A stretch of 64,000 nt of DNA from Bugula neritina. Taxonomy: Eukaryota; Bryozoa; Gymnolaemata; Cheilostomatida; Bugulidae. Made by a program: the position numbers and the translations under genes. Positions within the stretch are counted from its first letter, which is position 1; every line of letters starts with the position of its first letter. The notes under the pieces are model-generated. The model was not told the origin of the DNA, ran no database searches, and worked only from the letters and a program-made list of their open reading frames with translations. The stretch is from contig OZ037769.1 of NCBI GenBank assembly GCA_964035545.1, positions 11,787,133 through 11,851,132 on the forward strand, in the 5' to 3' direction. Shown piece after piece: positions 1 through 10,300 of this stretch.

Positions 1-1
1 A

Positions 2-697
2 TAGCCAGCCCCGGTGCGCATACTTCAACTCCGGTCCTGTTTGACAGGCCAGGCGAAGAGCTTTGCTCTTAGGCCTGATGAAGCCCATATCCTGCGGGCC
101 CTCAGGGCCCGATTCGGCCGGACATCCGAAGAGGCTGTGGATCGCCTACAGGCACTGAGGCGAAACCGCAAGACGACGTTAGAAGAGCATGCCAACACGG
201 TGGAACGGTTGGCCCAGGCTGCTTACAGCCACGCCACAGGTACAGAGAGGAAGCGCCTGGTGTACAACGCATTCTTTAAAAGCGTCAACGACTCTGGCCT
301 GCAGCGCTACTGGCTGGCCGCCAAAGTTCGCACCTTGAAAGAAGCCCTGGAGATGGGCAAGTCATATTTCCAGGTGGAAGGGCTCCAAAAGAGGAGCTTC
401 ACCGCACACCAGGTAGCCGAGGGGAACCCAGAGGACGCCACACCCGTAACTCCACAAGTGTCGGCAGCAACGACTCCGTCGCCAGAACAGGCGCAGCTCG
501 CCGTGTTAGTAGACATGATGAAGGGTCTACAGGCTACGGTAACCGAACTACAACAAAACCAGGCGGATAGGCGGGCTCCCTGAATATGGGACGACCCTGT
601 CCGCCCCTCGCAGCTTACCTGCTGCGGATGTGGAGCGTCTGGGCATGTGAAGAGACATTGCCCCAAAGGTAGCTTGCCTTTAAACAACCAAGGCTCA
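2..697 (+). pseudogene. gag: Gag remnant with CCHC zinc knuckle (element A)
   Basis: The reading frame is open at the left edge and stops at 581-583 (TGA). Its middle (RARFGRTSEEAVDRLQALRR, then the heptad-like stretch with HANTVERLAQ) matches the Gag of element B residue for residue in many places. The zinc knuckle lies beyond the stop but in the same frame: nt 620-664 encode C-C-G-C-G-A-S-G-H-V-K-R-H-C, a CX2CX4HX4C motif that would bind packaged RNA. The single nonsense codon therefore separates capsid from nucleocapsid in this copy. The 5' end is missing from the window. Confidence 0.85.
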
Positions 698-756
698 CAG
701 TAACTTCCGCCGACCGTGGGCCCCCAGCCAACCCCATTCGGGGGAGGGGTCAGGGA

Positions 757-1405
757 ATGACCAAGAAGACCCCTACAGCGTCTGACGAGATGGGATGGCA
801 GAGACCTCGGAGATCTCGGAAACCAAAAGGTTTACCCGATCCTCCGGTCATGCCACTCAACACCCGGATGGAGTCAGAAGACGTAGGATGGCAGGCACCT
901 CGGAGATCTCGGAGACCGCAAGGTCTACCCGATCCTCCGGCCTGGCCACTCCATAACCGGTTCGCGGGGTTGCCCGAGGAAGTCAAGGAGGAGGACTCAG
1001 CTTACTCGCAAGAGTACCCCAAGCTGCCCTCCCGACCTCAGAAAACCCCCGTTGTCTCTAAGACAACGAGGAGGCCCGCTGTGCGGACCCAAGTTGTGTC
1101 TCTCCCAGAGACTAACCGCTCCGGGAGCACCCAACCGTATGGAAGCAGCTACTTCCTACCCGGAAAAATTTCGGGTAAAGCTGCCACATTCCTACTGGAC
1201 ACTGTGTGCACTACAAATCTGCTGAGTAGGTGTCTCTTTGACACTCTTGGTGCCCGAGAGCGGGCGAGCCTCGAGCCGTATGAAGGTGCGCGGACGGATC
1301 ATGCATTCCCTTCTACGGCATCCTTTCACTGCCTGGACGCATCCGTGATCAAGCAATTTACGGGACGTTCATAGTCAGCCAGCTGAAGGAGGACGCCATC
1401 CTGGG
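757..1405 (+). pseudogene. Nucleocapsid linker and aspartic protease remnant (element A)
   Basis: The N-terminal part carries two tandem copies, 93 bp apart (793 and 886), of a Trp/Arg/Pro-rich unit of about 31 residues (GWQ.PRRSR.P.GLPDPP). A retropepsin follows: the active site reads L-L-D-T-V-C-T-T-N-L-L (about nt 1190) where a working enzyme has D-T-G, as element B does (L-L-D-T-G-C-T-T-N-L-L). After 1290 the frame shifts and the conserved C-terminal protease strand (ILGMPFLEKHQC) continues in another frame from about 1375. The Gly-to-Val change and the frameshift make it inactive. Confidence 0.8.
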
Positions 1406-1406
1406 A

Positions 1407-3830
1407 ATGCCGTTTCTGGAGAAACACCAGTGTCACATGGATTTCCAGAAGTCAGTGGTGGTAATGGCTGAGAAGGAACTTGTCTGTGTTGACAAGTTCG
1501 CCAGGCCCTTGGTGGGCGGAGTCCAGGTAGTGCGGGACTGCACAGTTCCGGGAAGATCCCAGGCGACTCTTCGCTGCAGAGTCAACTGCAAGGAGATCGC
1601 TGACCTGGGGGTGGTTGAGGGAACGCACGGAGCGATCCGACTAGCAAACAGCCTGAATCGGCTAGACTGTCGGCAAGAGCTCCTCGTGCAGTGTATCAAC
1701 CCCTTCACGGAACCTGTCCGATTATCGGCCGGAGCGCTGGTGGGGAAGTACCACTCCATCCAGGACGCGGATGTGGGTCCGGCACTGGAAACAGTGGCCG
1801 ATACCCAGGGAAACCCCCCTCGCACCAGCCAAAGAGCAGTCCCGGAGCATATGGCTGACCTGTACGATGGAGCGTGCGGCAACTGTACGAGTAGTACTGA
1901 ACGCCAAGTACTGGCTCAACTACTCGCGGAGTACAGTGATGTCTTCAGTCGTGGTGATGAAGACATGGGGCTGACTAAGGTTATCTCTCACAAGATACCC
2001 CTGGCAGCCGGCACCACTCCCATCAGGCAGCCCACCCGGCGTCTAGGCCCGGAGAAAGAGAAGGAGATGAGCCGACAGGTGCAAGATCTTCTCGACCGGG
2101 ATCTGATTGAGCCTGCCCACGGTGCGTGGAGCTCTCCAGTAGTCCTGGTCAAGAAGAAGGACGGTAGCTGGAGGTTCTGTGTGGACTACCGCAGACTCAA
2201 CAGCGTTACCATCTAAGACGCCTACCCTCTCCCACGGATAGATGAGTCTCTGGATGCCCTCGCGGGTAGCAAGTACTTCAGTACTTTGGATCTGCTTAGC
2301 GGGTACTGGCAAGTGCCCCTCAGTCCTGATGCCCAGGGCAAAGCAGCATTTATTACTCGCGACGGGCTCTGGAAGTGGAAAGTACTGCCATTTGGACTAA
2401 CGTCCGCCCCGGCAACTTTCCAACGGCTCATGGAGCAGGTCCTCAGTGGATTACACTGGAAGACCTTCCTCATCTATCTGGACGACGTCATTGTCATCTC
2501 CCCAAACTTTTCGACTCATGTCAGTCGTCTGCGGGAGGTCTTTGACTGTCTCCGGGCAGCTGGACTGAAGCTGAAGCCCTCCAAATGTGCACTCCTGCAG
2601 CCGGAAGTCACGTACCTTGGCCATGTGGTTGGCCGGGATGGGGTCGCTACTGACCCAGAGAAGGTACAGGCTGTGAAGGAGTGGGCTGTCCCCCGTGACC
2701 TCCCTGAGTTGCGCGCATTCCTGGGCCTAGTAGGGTACTACCGGCAGTACATACCTGGCTTCGCAGGAGTGGCTCAGCCGTTAAACCGGCTGACCGCAAA
2801 GGGGGTCCAGTGGCAGTGGACGCAGGAGGAGCAGCAAGCATTTGACCACCTCAAGCAACAGCTAATGGAGGCGCCAATTTTGGCGTATCCTGATCCAGCC
2901 AAGGAGTACATCCTGGACACCGACGCCAGCGACCACAGCGTGGGAGCTGTCCTGTCTCAAGTCCAGGGTGGAAGTGAGGTGGTCATGGCTTACTACAGCA
3001 AGACTCTCGCGGCCGCCGAGAAGAACTACTGCACCACTAGGAAGGAACTCCTAGCAGTAGTCAAGGCGGTCAAGCACTTTTGGCCATATCTGTATGGGAG
3101 AACGTTCCGTTTGCGAACAGACCATGCATCACTGATATGGTTGTGTAAACGTGCAGAGCCCTCGAGCCAGGTAGCTTGTTGGCTAGAGATTCTTGCTGAG
3201 TTTTCTTACCGGATAGAGCACCGTGCTGGCCGGAAGCACGGGAACGCCGACGGCATGAGCCGCCGGCCGGTAGAGGACTGTAAGCAATGCCTGCACATTG
3301 AAAAGCGGGACGGGGGACCCGCTCGCCTTGACGTGGAAACAGAGTTAGAGGAAGGCGCCGTCTACCGGTGGGAGCACGGCCATCTTCGGCCCAAAACCTA
3401 CTCAGACGACGTCCAGGCGCTCCACGCCAACCCCACTCTGTACCAGAATGTCAAGGAGCTGTGCCGACTCCAGGAGACGCTACCCGGCGCGGTAGCAGAC
3501 ATTTTCCAGGCCAAGAAGGAGGGCGGACGACCTAGCGAGGAACAGCAGCGGCAGGGAGACGTTGAGTTCCAACTTCTCTGTCGTCGCTGGGATGCCCTCA
3601 AGGTCAGTCCTGATGGCCTCCTGATGATAGCGTTAGCAGCAGACAACCGTCAACAGGAGAGGGACCGCGTCTTCTGCCCACGCGCCCTCCGACGGGAACT
3701 GATCTGGGACACCCATAAGCAGGCTCATTCTGGAGTCAGTCGGGTCATCAGGTGTCTGCGGCTGCGTTGGTATTGACCCAGAATGACTCGGGACGTACGA
3801 CTGCGGGTACGGCAATGCGAGGTCTGCTAA
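1407..3830 (+). pseudogene. pol: Reverse transcriptase, RNase H and integrase zinc domain (element A)
   Basis: One frame carries the end of protease, RT and RNase H. The RT entry motif (SSPVVLVKKKDGSWRFCVDY) is followed by an in-frame TAA at 2214-2216, after which RT resumes: LDLLSGYWQVPLS, LPFGLTSAPATFQRLM and the catalytic Y-L-D-D at 2475-2486. RNase H follows (DTDASDHSVGAVLSQ near 2915, RKELLAVV near 3040, RTDHASLIW near 3115). The integrase HHCC domain (H-K-Q-A-H near 3710, C-E-V-C near 3820) is interrupted by TGA at 3774 and TAA after the second Cys. Family assignment is secure; the copy is dead from nonsense codons. Confidence 0.92.
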
Positions 3831-3865
3831 GCTAGAAAGCATGGCCGCCCCACGGAAACCACTGG

Positions 3866-4327
3866 TTGACGCCGGCTGTGCGCTGGTCGACCATGGCGGT
3901 AGACCTCGTCGGGCCTATGCTGTTATCCGCCAGAGGGAACACCTGGATACTAGTGCTCATGGACCACTTTACCCGGTGGGCAGATGCTCTGGCTATTCCA
4001 GACGCAACAGCCCCCACGGTGGCCCGGATCCTGGACCAACATGTGTTCTGTTACCTCGGTTTACCCGAGCAGATACATACGGACCAGGGTGCCCAGTTCC
4101 AGTCCCAGCTCATGGGAGACCTCTGCCGGATATGGGGGGTGAACCAGAGTCGGACCACCCCATATCACCCGCAAGGGAACGGAGTCGTCGAACGGAATAG
4201 CAAGATGTTGGGTGACGCCCTCAGGAGCCTGCTCCTTGGTCGAGGTCAGGAAGAATGGGACGTGGTGCTGCCGCAAATCATGCGGGCTTACCGCAGCACA
4301 CCACACAGGAGACCCCAAAATTCCTGA
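3866..4327 (+). pseudogene. Integrase catalytic core (element A)
   Basis: This is the retroviral-type rve core that joins element DNA to the host chromosome. All three catalytic acids are present: Asp13 in VDLVGP (nt 3902), Asp73 in HTDQGAQF and Glu109 in GVVERN, giving D-x59-D-x35-E. HPQGNG before the Glu and YRSTPH after it are typical. The frame differs from that of RT/RNase H and ends at a TGA, after which the C-terminal part continues in another frame at 4255. The core is therefore chemically complete but cut off from the rest of Pol. Confidence 0.9.
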
Positions 4328-4680
4328 TGCTAGGCCGAAAGACGCGGGTTCCGGAACACCTAACATACCATGTTCCTGCCCCCGAGTTACCGGTACACGA
4401 ATACGTGGAGGGTCTGATAGACATCATGAGCAAAGCTCATGATGCACTGCATACCCAACAGTAGCAGACCCGCACAGAGGACTCAGAGGAGCCCCCGTTG
4501 TACCAGGTGGGAGACTGGGTCTGGATGGTGAGCTACCATAGGCGACGCAAACAGTGGGCTAAACTTCAGCCCAAGTTCGTCGGTCCCTACTGCGTAGTGG
4601 AGGTGCTGCCCAACCACACGTACCGTGTGGAGCGCTCTGGACAGGTCTCGCCTGAAGCCGTACCATGCCAGCCCGGACGC
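4255..4680 (+). pseudogene. Integrase C-terminal region (element A)
   Basis: This frame continues the integrase after the shift near 4310: PKFLMLGRKTRVPEHLTYHV, then a TAG at 4462, then YQVGDWVWMVSYHRRRKQ and KLQPKFVGPYCVVEVLPNHT. The G-D-W-V-W then F-V-G-P-Y-C-V pattern is the small beta-barrel region that follows the core in gypsy integrases (GPY/F module). The same segment recurs in fragment C (MGDCVWMTSHRRQRGQ). No chromodomain is visible after it. Confidence 0.8.
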
Positions 4681-5599
4681 AGTGGGTCAGGCCCCACCCC
4701 TCTTGGAGCACGTGAACAGGCCGCTCTACTGGAACGGCAACAGACAGGGGCAACAATTACCACCATCACAGGCCTCGGAGGTACCGCCCCAACTGGAAAG
4801 AGGCGTCCTCGCCCATAACACTGATGACAACAGGACCCCTCCTGTTACAGTAGTCGAAGAATCGCAAGCCCTGACAGAACCCATTCAACTTGAGAGAAGC
4901 CAGAGAGACAGAAGACCCCCCAGATACTTAGCAGATTATGCAGTAGGACGCCTTGAAGTACCCCCTCGTAGTCTTAGCTCTCATATTTCCATATACTATC
5001 CTACCTTGAGTGACGATTCCCTCAAAGACTCACAAAAATTTTACCAACAGATGAAAAACTCAGACCGAAATTTGGTGGGCACGCGATTACCTGAGTTATC
5101 ATTTCAAAATTTGATGGGAATTCCCACGGGTCACGTGGCCATCGCCGCTGCAGGTAATAATTTTAAAACACGGGGCTCGGCCATTATTACTACAGCCATC
5201 GCACAAGCAACACGCAATTTAGAAATTAAAATTCAAAATTTGAATTCTGATTTTAAACTACAATCGAACTCTAACTCAAACATGGACTCCACACTCGTCG
5301 AATCTACTAACATCACCACAGGTATTCCTTTACGGTTACAACCTCCACAAACGGAGTCTAACCAAACTAATGTTGATTGGAGTTTGTTAGATTCTCTAGA
5401 ATCTGACTTATTAGAGCCAGATACCGAGATGGATCTGGAAGGTGACCCTGTCCACGATTTCTTGTTGGACCAAGACGTGGGTTTGGTCACACTTTCAGAC
5501 TCATCTCGGCCCCCAGTATGTAGCTTAGTACCGTATAAGAGTATGCCGAATTCGGCGATAGAGAGATCGGCTTGTCACAGCCTCTTCTATCTGTTGTAG
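4625..5599 (+). CDS. Uncharacterised ORF downstream of integrase (element A)
   Basis: An open frame of 324 codons starts inside the integrase tail and runs for a further 0.9 kb. The first part is the shifted continuation of Pol (LDRSRLKPYH). The remainder is rich in Pro, Asn, Ser and acidic residues and has no recognised domain. It lies between integrase and the zinc-finger ORF. It could be a long Pol tail or a separate accessory product. No catalytic motif, signal peptide or membrane segment was seen. Its openness contrasts with the broken pol frames, but low-complexity composition limits what can be concluded. Confidence 0.4.
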   Translation: MWSALDRSRLKPYHASPDAVGQAPPLLEHVNRPLYWNGNRQGQQLPPSQASEVPPQLERGVLAHNTDDNRTPPVTVVEESQALTEPIQLERSQRDRRPPRYLADYAVGRLEVPPRSLSSHISIYYPTLSDDSLKDSQKFYQQMKNSDRNLVGTRLPELSFQNLMGIPTGHVAIAAAGNNFKTRGSAIITTAIAQATRNLEIKIQNLNSDFKLQSNSNSNMDSTLVESTNITTGIPLRLQPPQTESNQTNVDWSLLDSLESDLLEPDTEMDLEGDPVHDFLLDQDVGLVTLSDSSRPPVCSLVPYKSMPNSAIERSACHSLFYLL

Positions 5600-5621
5600 G
5601 AAATAGTATGGTGGGGTCGAG

Positions 5622-6490
5622 TTGTACCAACTCCCCCCTTCCCTGGCCCCTGTTCCGGCTCTCAGCAGCCAACAGGGCGCCACTCCACCGACAGGGATGC
5701 CTCCCACCACCGTCAGTGTCCCTGGGTCTAACCCGGTCGAGCTCCAACTCTCGGCCGGGAAAGAACTGGGCATACTGCTCGGTGGGGAACCCACGGAGAG
5801 AGATGATGACTCCCAGATACTGGCCTTGCCTCGGGCCTTGGTCGCCCGCCAGTACTGGATCTCCCGAGGGACCAACTTAAAAATTGGTCAGACGTGCGGC
5901 GAGCCGGGCAACCGCATCTGCCAGCAGTGTCGGAGGAAGTTTTCCTCCACACGGCGGCTGCGAGTTCACGCCCCGCAGCATTACATTAACGTATTCTGCT
6001 CGTGTGGCGAATTCTCTTATCAGCGCAATTACGTGCTGAGGCACCAGCGCATCTCGCGCTGCCACACGGGCCACACGTTTGCAGTGGACCAGGCCAGTTT
6101 CCTCGAATTCCGGGACCTGGTGCTGCCCCACGTTGCGGACCCCCGCAAACGGGCTACCCTTGCCCAAGAGTTTCCCGCATGCCGCCCAATCAGGGAGGTA
6201 GAGGAGGAGCCCGTCGCGACGCCTCAACCAGCGGCCACCCAGCCACTTCGGGTCGTGCTGGCACGGGTCGAAGGAGGCAGGTCCGCGTCCCCGGGCCTGA
6301 GCCAGCGACCCTCGGCGACGGGAAGAAGAGGACAGCCCCAGCGTAGCGTCACCAGCCACGCTGCATCCCTGCCACTGGAGGAGGAGGTCCGGTCCCTGCG
6401 CCGGCGCCTGAGATGATACGAGGACGAGTTAGGAGAGCTGAGACGACGAGTGAGCCGTCTGGAGCGGGCGCGCGATACCGACCAACAATA
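5622..6490 (+). CDS. Accessory ORF3: zinc-finger and coiled-coil protein (element A)
   Basis: A 264-codon frame lies between pol and the 3' LTR. About residues 98-145 hold two Cys/His clusters: C-Q-Q-C-x4-F-x5-L-R-V-H-A-P-Q-H (C2H2-like), then F-C-S-C-G followed by L-R-H-Q-R-I-S-R-C. The C-terminal part is charged (LEEEVRSLRRRLR). After the TGA at 6414 the same frame continues as a heptad-like, Arg-rich helix to about 6490, so the natural product probably ended there. A matching arrangement is found in element B at 20348-21241. A DNA- or RNA-binding accessory role is inference. Confidence 0.65.
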
Positions 6491-6794
6491 GGGCCGTTCT
6501 TTATATTGACATTGGTGGAGGGAGCATGTTTATTTTATTGCTTCGCATGATATTACTTTTGTTTATTGTTTTGCATGATATTACTTTTGTTTATTACTTA
6601 CATGATATTAAAGCTTATGTGTCGCATGCTGTTGATTGTTTTTTTACCTGACATATCATTTCTTGTGTTGTCCCCAACGTTGCTTCATTTTGTTTTTTTT
6701 GTTTTGTTGTTGCTAAAATCACATTTCCTCTTATCGGAAAGTATGCTTTCTGATGGGGGGTGTGTGTAATGGATTTGGCATGTACTTGTTTCCG

Positions 6795-6974
6795 GTTGCC
6801 GAGATCGGCATTTCGGCTTTCCAAAATGCCGAAATACCGAAAATCGGCATTTCGGGCTACCGAAAGCCCGAAGTGCCGAAATTCGGTGTTTCGGACTGCT
6901 GAAATGCCGAAATTCGGCGTTTTGGACGCCTGAAATGCCGAAGTTCGGCATTTCGGACCTCCGATCTCGGCAAC
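6795..6974. repeat. Fold-back array in the LTR U3
   Basis: A perfect 14-bp inverted pair (GTTGCCGAGATCGG at 6795-6808, complement at 6961-6974) encloses about 150 bp built from short direct and inverted copies of GCCGAAAT/ATTTCGGC. The single strand could form a chain of hairpins. It sits about 25 bp upstream of the LTR TATA box, where enhancer elements usually lie. It may be an expanded U3 repeat or a small fold-back insertion. No flanking duplication was identified. Confidence 0.75.
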
Positions 6975-6998
6975 AAAGGGAAAGCACTGTATCTTGTT

Positions 6999-7094
6999 GT
7001 ATATAAAAGCCAGCGAGCTCCAGTGTAGTTCAGTCTACTACTGGAGCTCACTGGCAGAGGACGTTCACTATATTATATCATTCGATTAAATAAA
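6999..7094 (+). promoter_or_regulatory. TATA box and poly(A) signal of LTR A
   Basis: GTATATAAAAG at about 6999-7009 is a good TATA box; AATAAA lies at 7089-7094. The spacing is what an LTR needs to start and end a genomic transcript. The TATA box could also act on the TPR gene just downstream, which is untested. Confidence 0.55.
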
Positions 7095-7355
7095 GATTTC
7101 TTCACCTTTACAATACATCTTGTTCTCTCTAACAAAGAGTATGTTCAGGCACTAGTTCTATTCAACCCACAAAAATATCACACACTAAAGTGAGCTGAAA
7201 TCTTTTTTATTTTACTCACTGTTCTGTTATCAACTTGACACTGTTAATGTTTAAGGAAGTTTATATTAGAAAACTCATTAGTTAAACTTAAGATTTATCT
7301 TTTACAGCAGTTTATAAGTGTAAATATAAGCAGTTGTCTCTCCTTTGTGATGTAG

Positions 7356-10300
7356 AGTCATGGAATAGCAAACCACCTGCAAACCGTAGATTCACAAAAC
7401 AGTCAGAGATACGAACAAGTCTATGAAATAGAAAACAAATGGTACAAAGGAAAACATCCGCTCACTTTTACAGAACATCAAGAATTTACAAGACAACATA
7501 AACAACAACTGAAAAAATATCGAGAGAATACAATCATTAACTTTGACAGTTTGAATAGTGATGTACAGTTGTTGGACATAGACAATGTGTTTAGTGATGC
7601 TAATTTAGAAATATCTCATCAGTTGTCTAATAATGTATTTGCGAGCAGTGAGAAGTGTTCCAAAAAATTTTTAGAGTTTTCTAGATCAATAATTAGATCA
7701 AGTACAGAGTTGCTTAAAAGGTGTCAAGTAGAGCCACCCTGTAATTTTGCTGTAGTTGCACTGGGCTCAGCAGCTCGTAGTGAGGCAACTCCGTATTCTG
7801 ACCTTGAATATGCATTTCTCATTGAAAATGAGGATGAGAAAGATTATTTCACTCAACTGGCTGTTGAGACATATTTTAGAATAACGAACCTCAATGAGTC
7901 TCCATTGAAAACCTTTGAAATTAAACTTAAAAACTCTCCTGACTGTCTCAGTGAGAGCTATTCAGTAGGATATAGAATAGATGGTCTTGCACCAAATGCT
8001 GGTAACATACCAACAGGAAATGGATTGGGTGAATGTCTCACTTTCACAGTTGAACAAGCAGTGAAACTGTACAAAGAGAAAGTGATGTCACCATCTGAAA
8101 AACTAGCAAGTCTTTCAGATCTGCTCATTACATCACAGTTGATATACTGTTCTGATGATGGAGCACAGTTACATGGCAGGTTTATGGAAGAAATAGCTAC
8201 ATATGAAAAATTTACAGCTCAGAATGATTATCAAATCAAACGGAAGAGGTTGGAAAGAGTTTCTCTAGATTTACAGAAATATGATTTTCTCCCAGAATTT
8301 GAATTTAAAACTGCTGGTGAAGATGTGAAGGTAAAAGAAGACATTTTCCGTTATATCACTCTTTTGGCTACTAATCTAAACATTGGCCTGTGTTTTCTAC
8401 TGAACTTTCCATGGAAGGTGTATGAGGCACTTTGCCAGTCAGGGATAATTTCTAAAGATAGCCTGAGATACCTTCACATTATCTTGGGACTCTCAATATA
8501 CATGAGAACTATGGCATACACCACTATGGGAACTCAAAAAGCTGAAATCCTGCTAAGTACTCCAACAGCTGAAATAAAAAATGAAAATAAAAAAGTTAAA
8601 CATTACTATGTGCCTAGACAGATATTTGTGATGTTTGGCTCAATACTAATTCCAATAAAACAATCCCTCGTATTAAGTATGCGCAACGGACATCGGCTAC
8701 TGTCAGCATTAAATGAGAAGAGTGTGAGTGAATACTTAAACTCAGTGATTCCCAGTGATTTGGTGACAGATAAAAATAATTATATGACAACATGTGAAGT
8801 ATTGTGTTACGTTGAAGACTTAAACACAGCCCTAAAGTGCATATCTACCGGTTCAGGTGTTGATATTAGAAGTGTAGGATACGAAGAGTTTGTGAAACAT
8901 ATACGAGCAAAATATAACACAAACAAGTCAGACTATCTAGAGCAAAAGTATCTAAAAATGTGCTGCTATTTGCTGATTACCAGTGAGTGTGATAATAGTG
9001 CCATTGAGTACTTGAGCTGGTTAATTAGTTATGAGAAAAGTTGCCATGGTGTAATGCTTTATAAAAAACTGATAGCTGACTGTATGAATAGGTTGAGCAG
9101 ATATAAATCTGCTAGGAGTATTCTCATTCAAATAAAGTTTGCACTAGAAGAGCTCATGATTATAGAGACAGACAAATCTCTTACTGAGTACATACTAAGA
9201 AAAGTAGAAGTTTCTACTAACTTGCCCGAATACCTGCTAAATCTGTTTCGATTCACATCAGATCTCTTGCACTCACTGGGTGTAACTAATACTCACTTAT
9301 CAAATCTAGCTGAAGCTGAATATTACCTGATGCAGTCTCTGGATATGCACAGAGTATTATGTGACAAAATGTTTTTCCATGATGCAAGTGGACACAAACT
9401 AGTTGAATCAAGGATTTTAAACAGCTTAGGAATTGTACATGAAAACAGGAGTAAAAACAGTAGAGCCTTAGAGTGTTTCACTAAATCTCTAGAACTGATA
9501 AAATCAGTTTATGGTGAACATGCGAACCACTTTACCATAGCTATTAGCTATGGTAAAATTGGTGATGTACACTCTGAGTTAAGTAATTATGACACAGCAC
9601 TAAAATTTTACACTATGTCAATGGAGATGATGAAGGCAGTTTATGGTGAACATACAAACCATTCTACTATGGCTGTCACCTATAACAATATTGGTGATGT
9701 ACAAAAGTACTTAGGTAACTACAACAGAGCACTAGAATACTATACCAAGTCAACAGAGATGATGAAAGCTGTCTATGGTGAAAATGCAAACCACTCTAGT
9801 ATAGCAATCAGCTATAATAACATTGGTGATGTACAAAAACAATTAGGCAACTATGATGTAGCTCTAGAATTTTACATCAAATCAATGAAGAAGAAAAAAG
9901 ATCTTTATGGTGAGCATACAAAACACCCCAGTATAGCTATTAGCTATAGTAAAGCTGGTGATGTACATACCAAACTTGGCAATTATGATGCAGCGCTTGA
10001 GCATTACACAGAATCAATGGAGATGTTGAAGGCTGTTCATGGTGAACATACAAACCACTCTAGTATAGCAATCAGCTATGGTAATATTGGTAATGTACAC
10101 AAACAACTAGATAACTATGACACGGCACTAGAATACTACACCAAGTCTTTGGCAATGGAAAAAGCTGTTTATGGTGACCATGAAAGTCACTCTAGTATAG
10201 CTATTAGCTATAATAACATTGGTGATGTACACAAAAAACTAGGTAACTATGACACAGCCCTAAAATACTATACAGAGTCAATTAACATGAAAAAAACTGT

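Larger units (their letters stand above)
1..7171 (+). mobile_element. Ty3/gypsy LTR retrotransposon A, 3' part, decayed
   Basis: This is the 3' portion of a Ty3/gypsy element cut by the left window edge: the 5' LTR and start of gag are outside. The order gag, zinc knuckle, protease, RT, RNase H, integrase zinc domain, integrase core is diagnostic of gypsy. A further ORF region, a polypurine-like stretch (GATGGGGGG near 6752) and a 3' LTR follow. Reading frames are broken by stops at 581, 2214, 3774 and 4462 and by several frameshifts, so it is inactive. It ends about 185 bp upstream of the main exon of TPR gene copy 1, so it appears to sit in that gene's intron. The 3' limit (near 7171) is a guess because only one LTR is in view. 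Confidence 0.93.
6765..7171 (+). repeat. 3' LTR of gypsy element A
   Basis: The LTR starts TGTAATGG, the same first eight bases as the LTRs of element B, just after a purine-rich run. It contains a fold-back array (6795-6974), a TATA box (TATATAAAAG, about 7000) and an AATAAA at 7089-7094, consistent with U3, R and U5. The end is placed near the CCCACA at 7166-7171 but cannot be verified without the 5' LTR. Confidence 0.7.

Noticed and set aside
4061-4366. Minus-strand ORF opposite the integrase core
   Set aside because: Antisense shadow of conserved integrase codons.
5877-6359. 160-codon minus-strand ORF opposite the zinc-finger ORF
   Set aside because: It is the antisense shadow of the finger ORF in GC-rich sequence; no domain, no start context.
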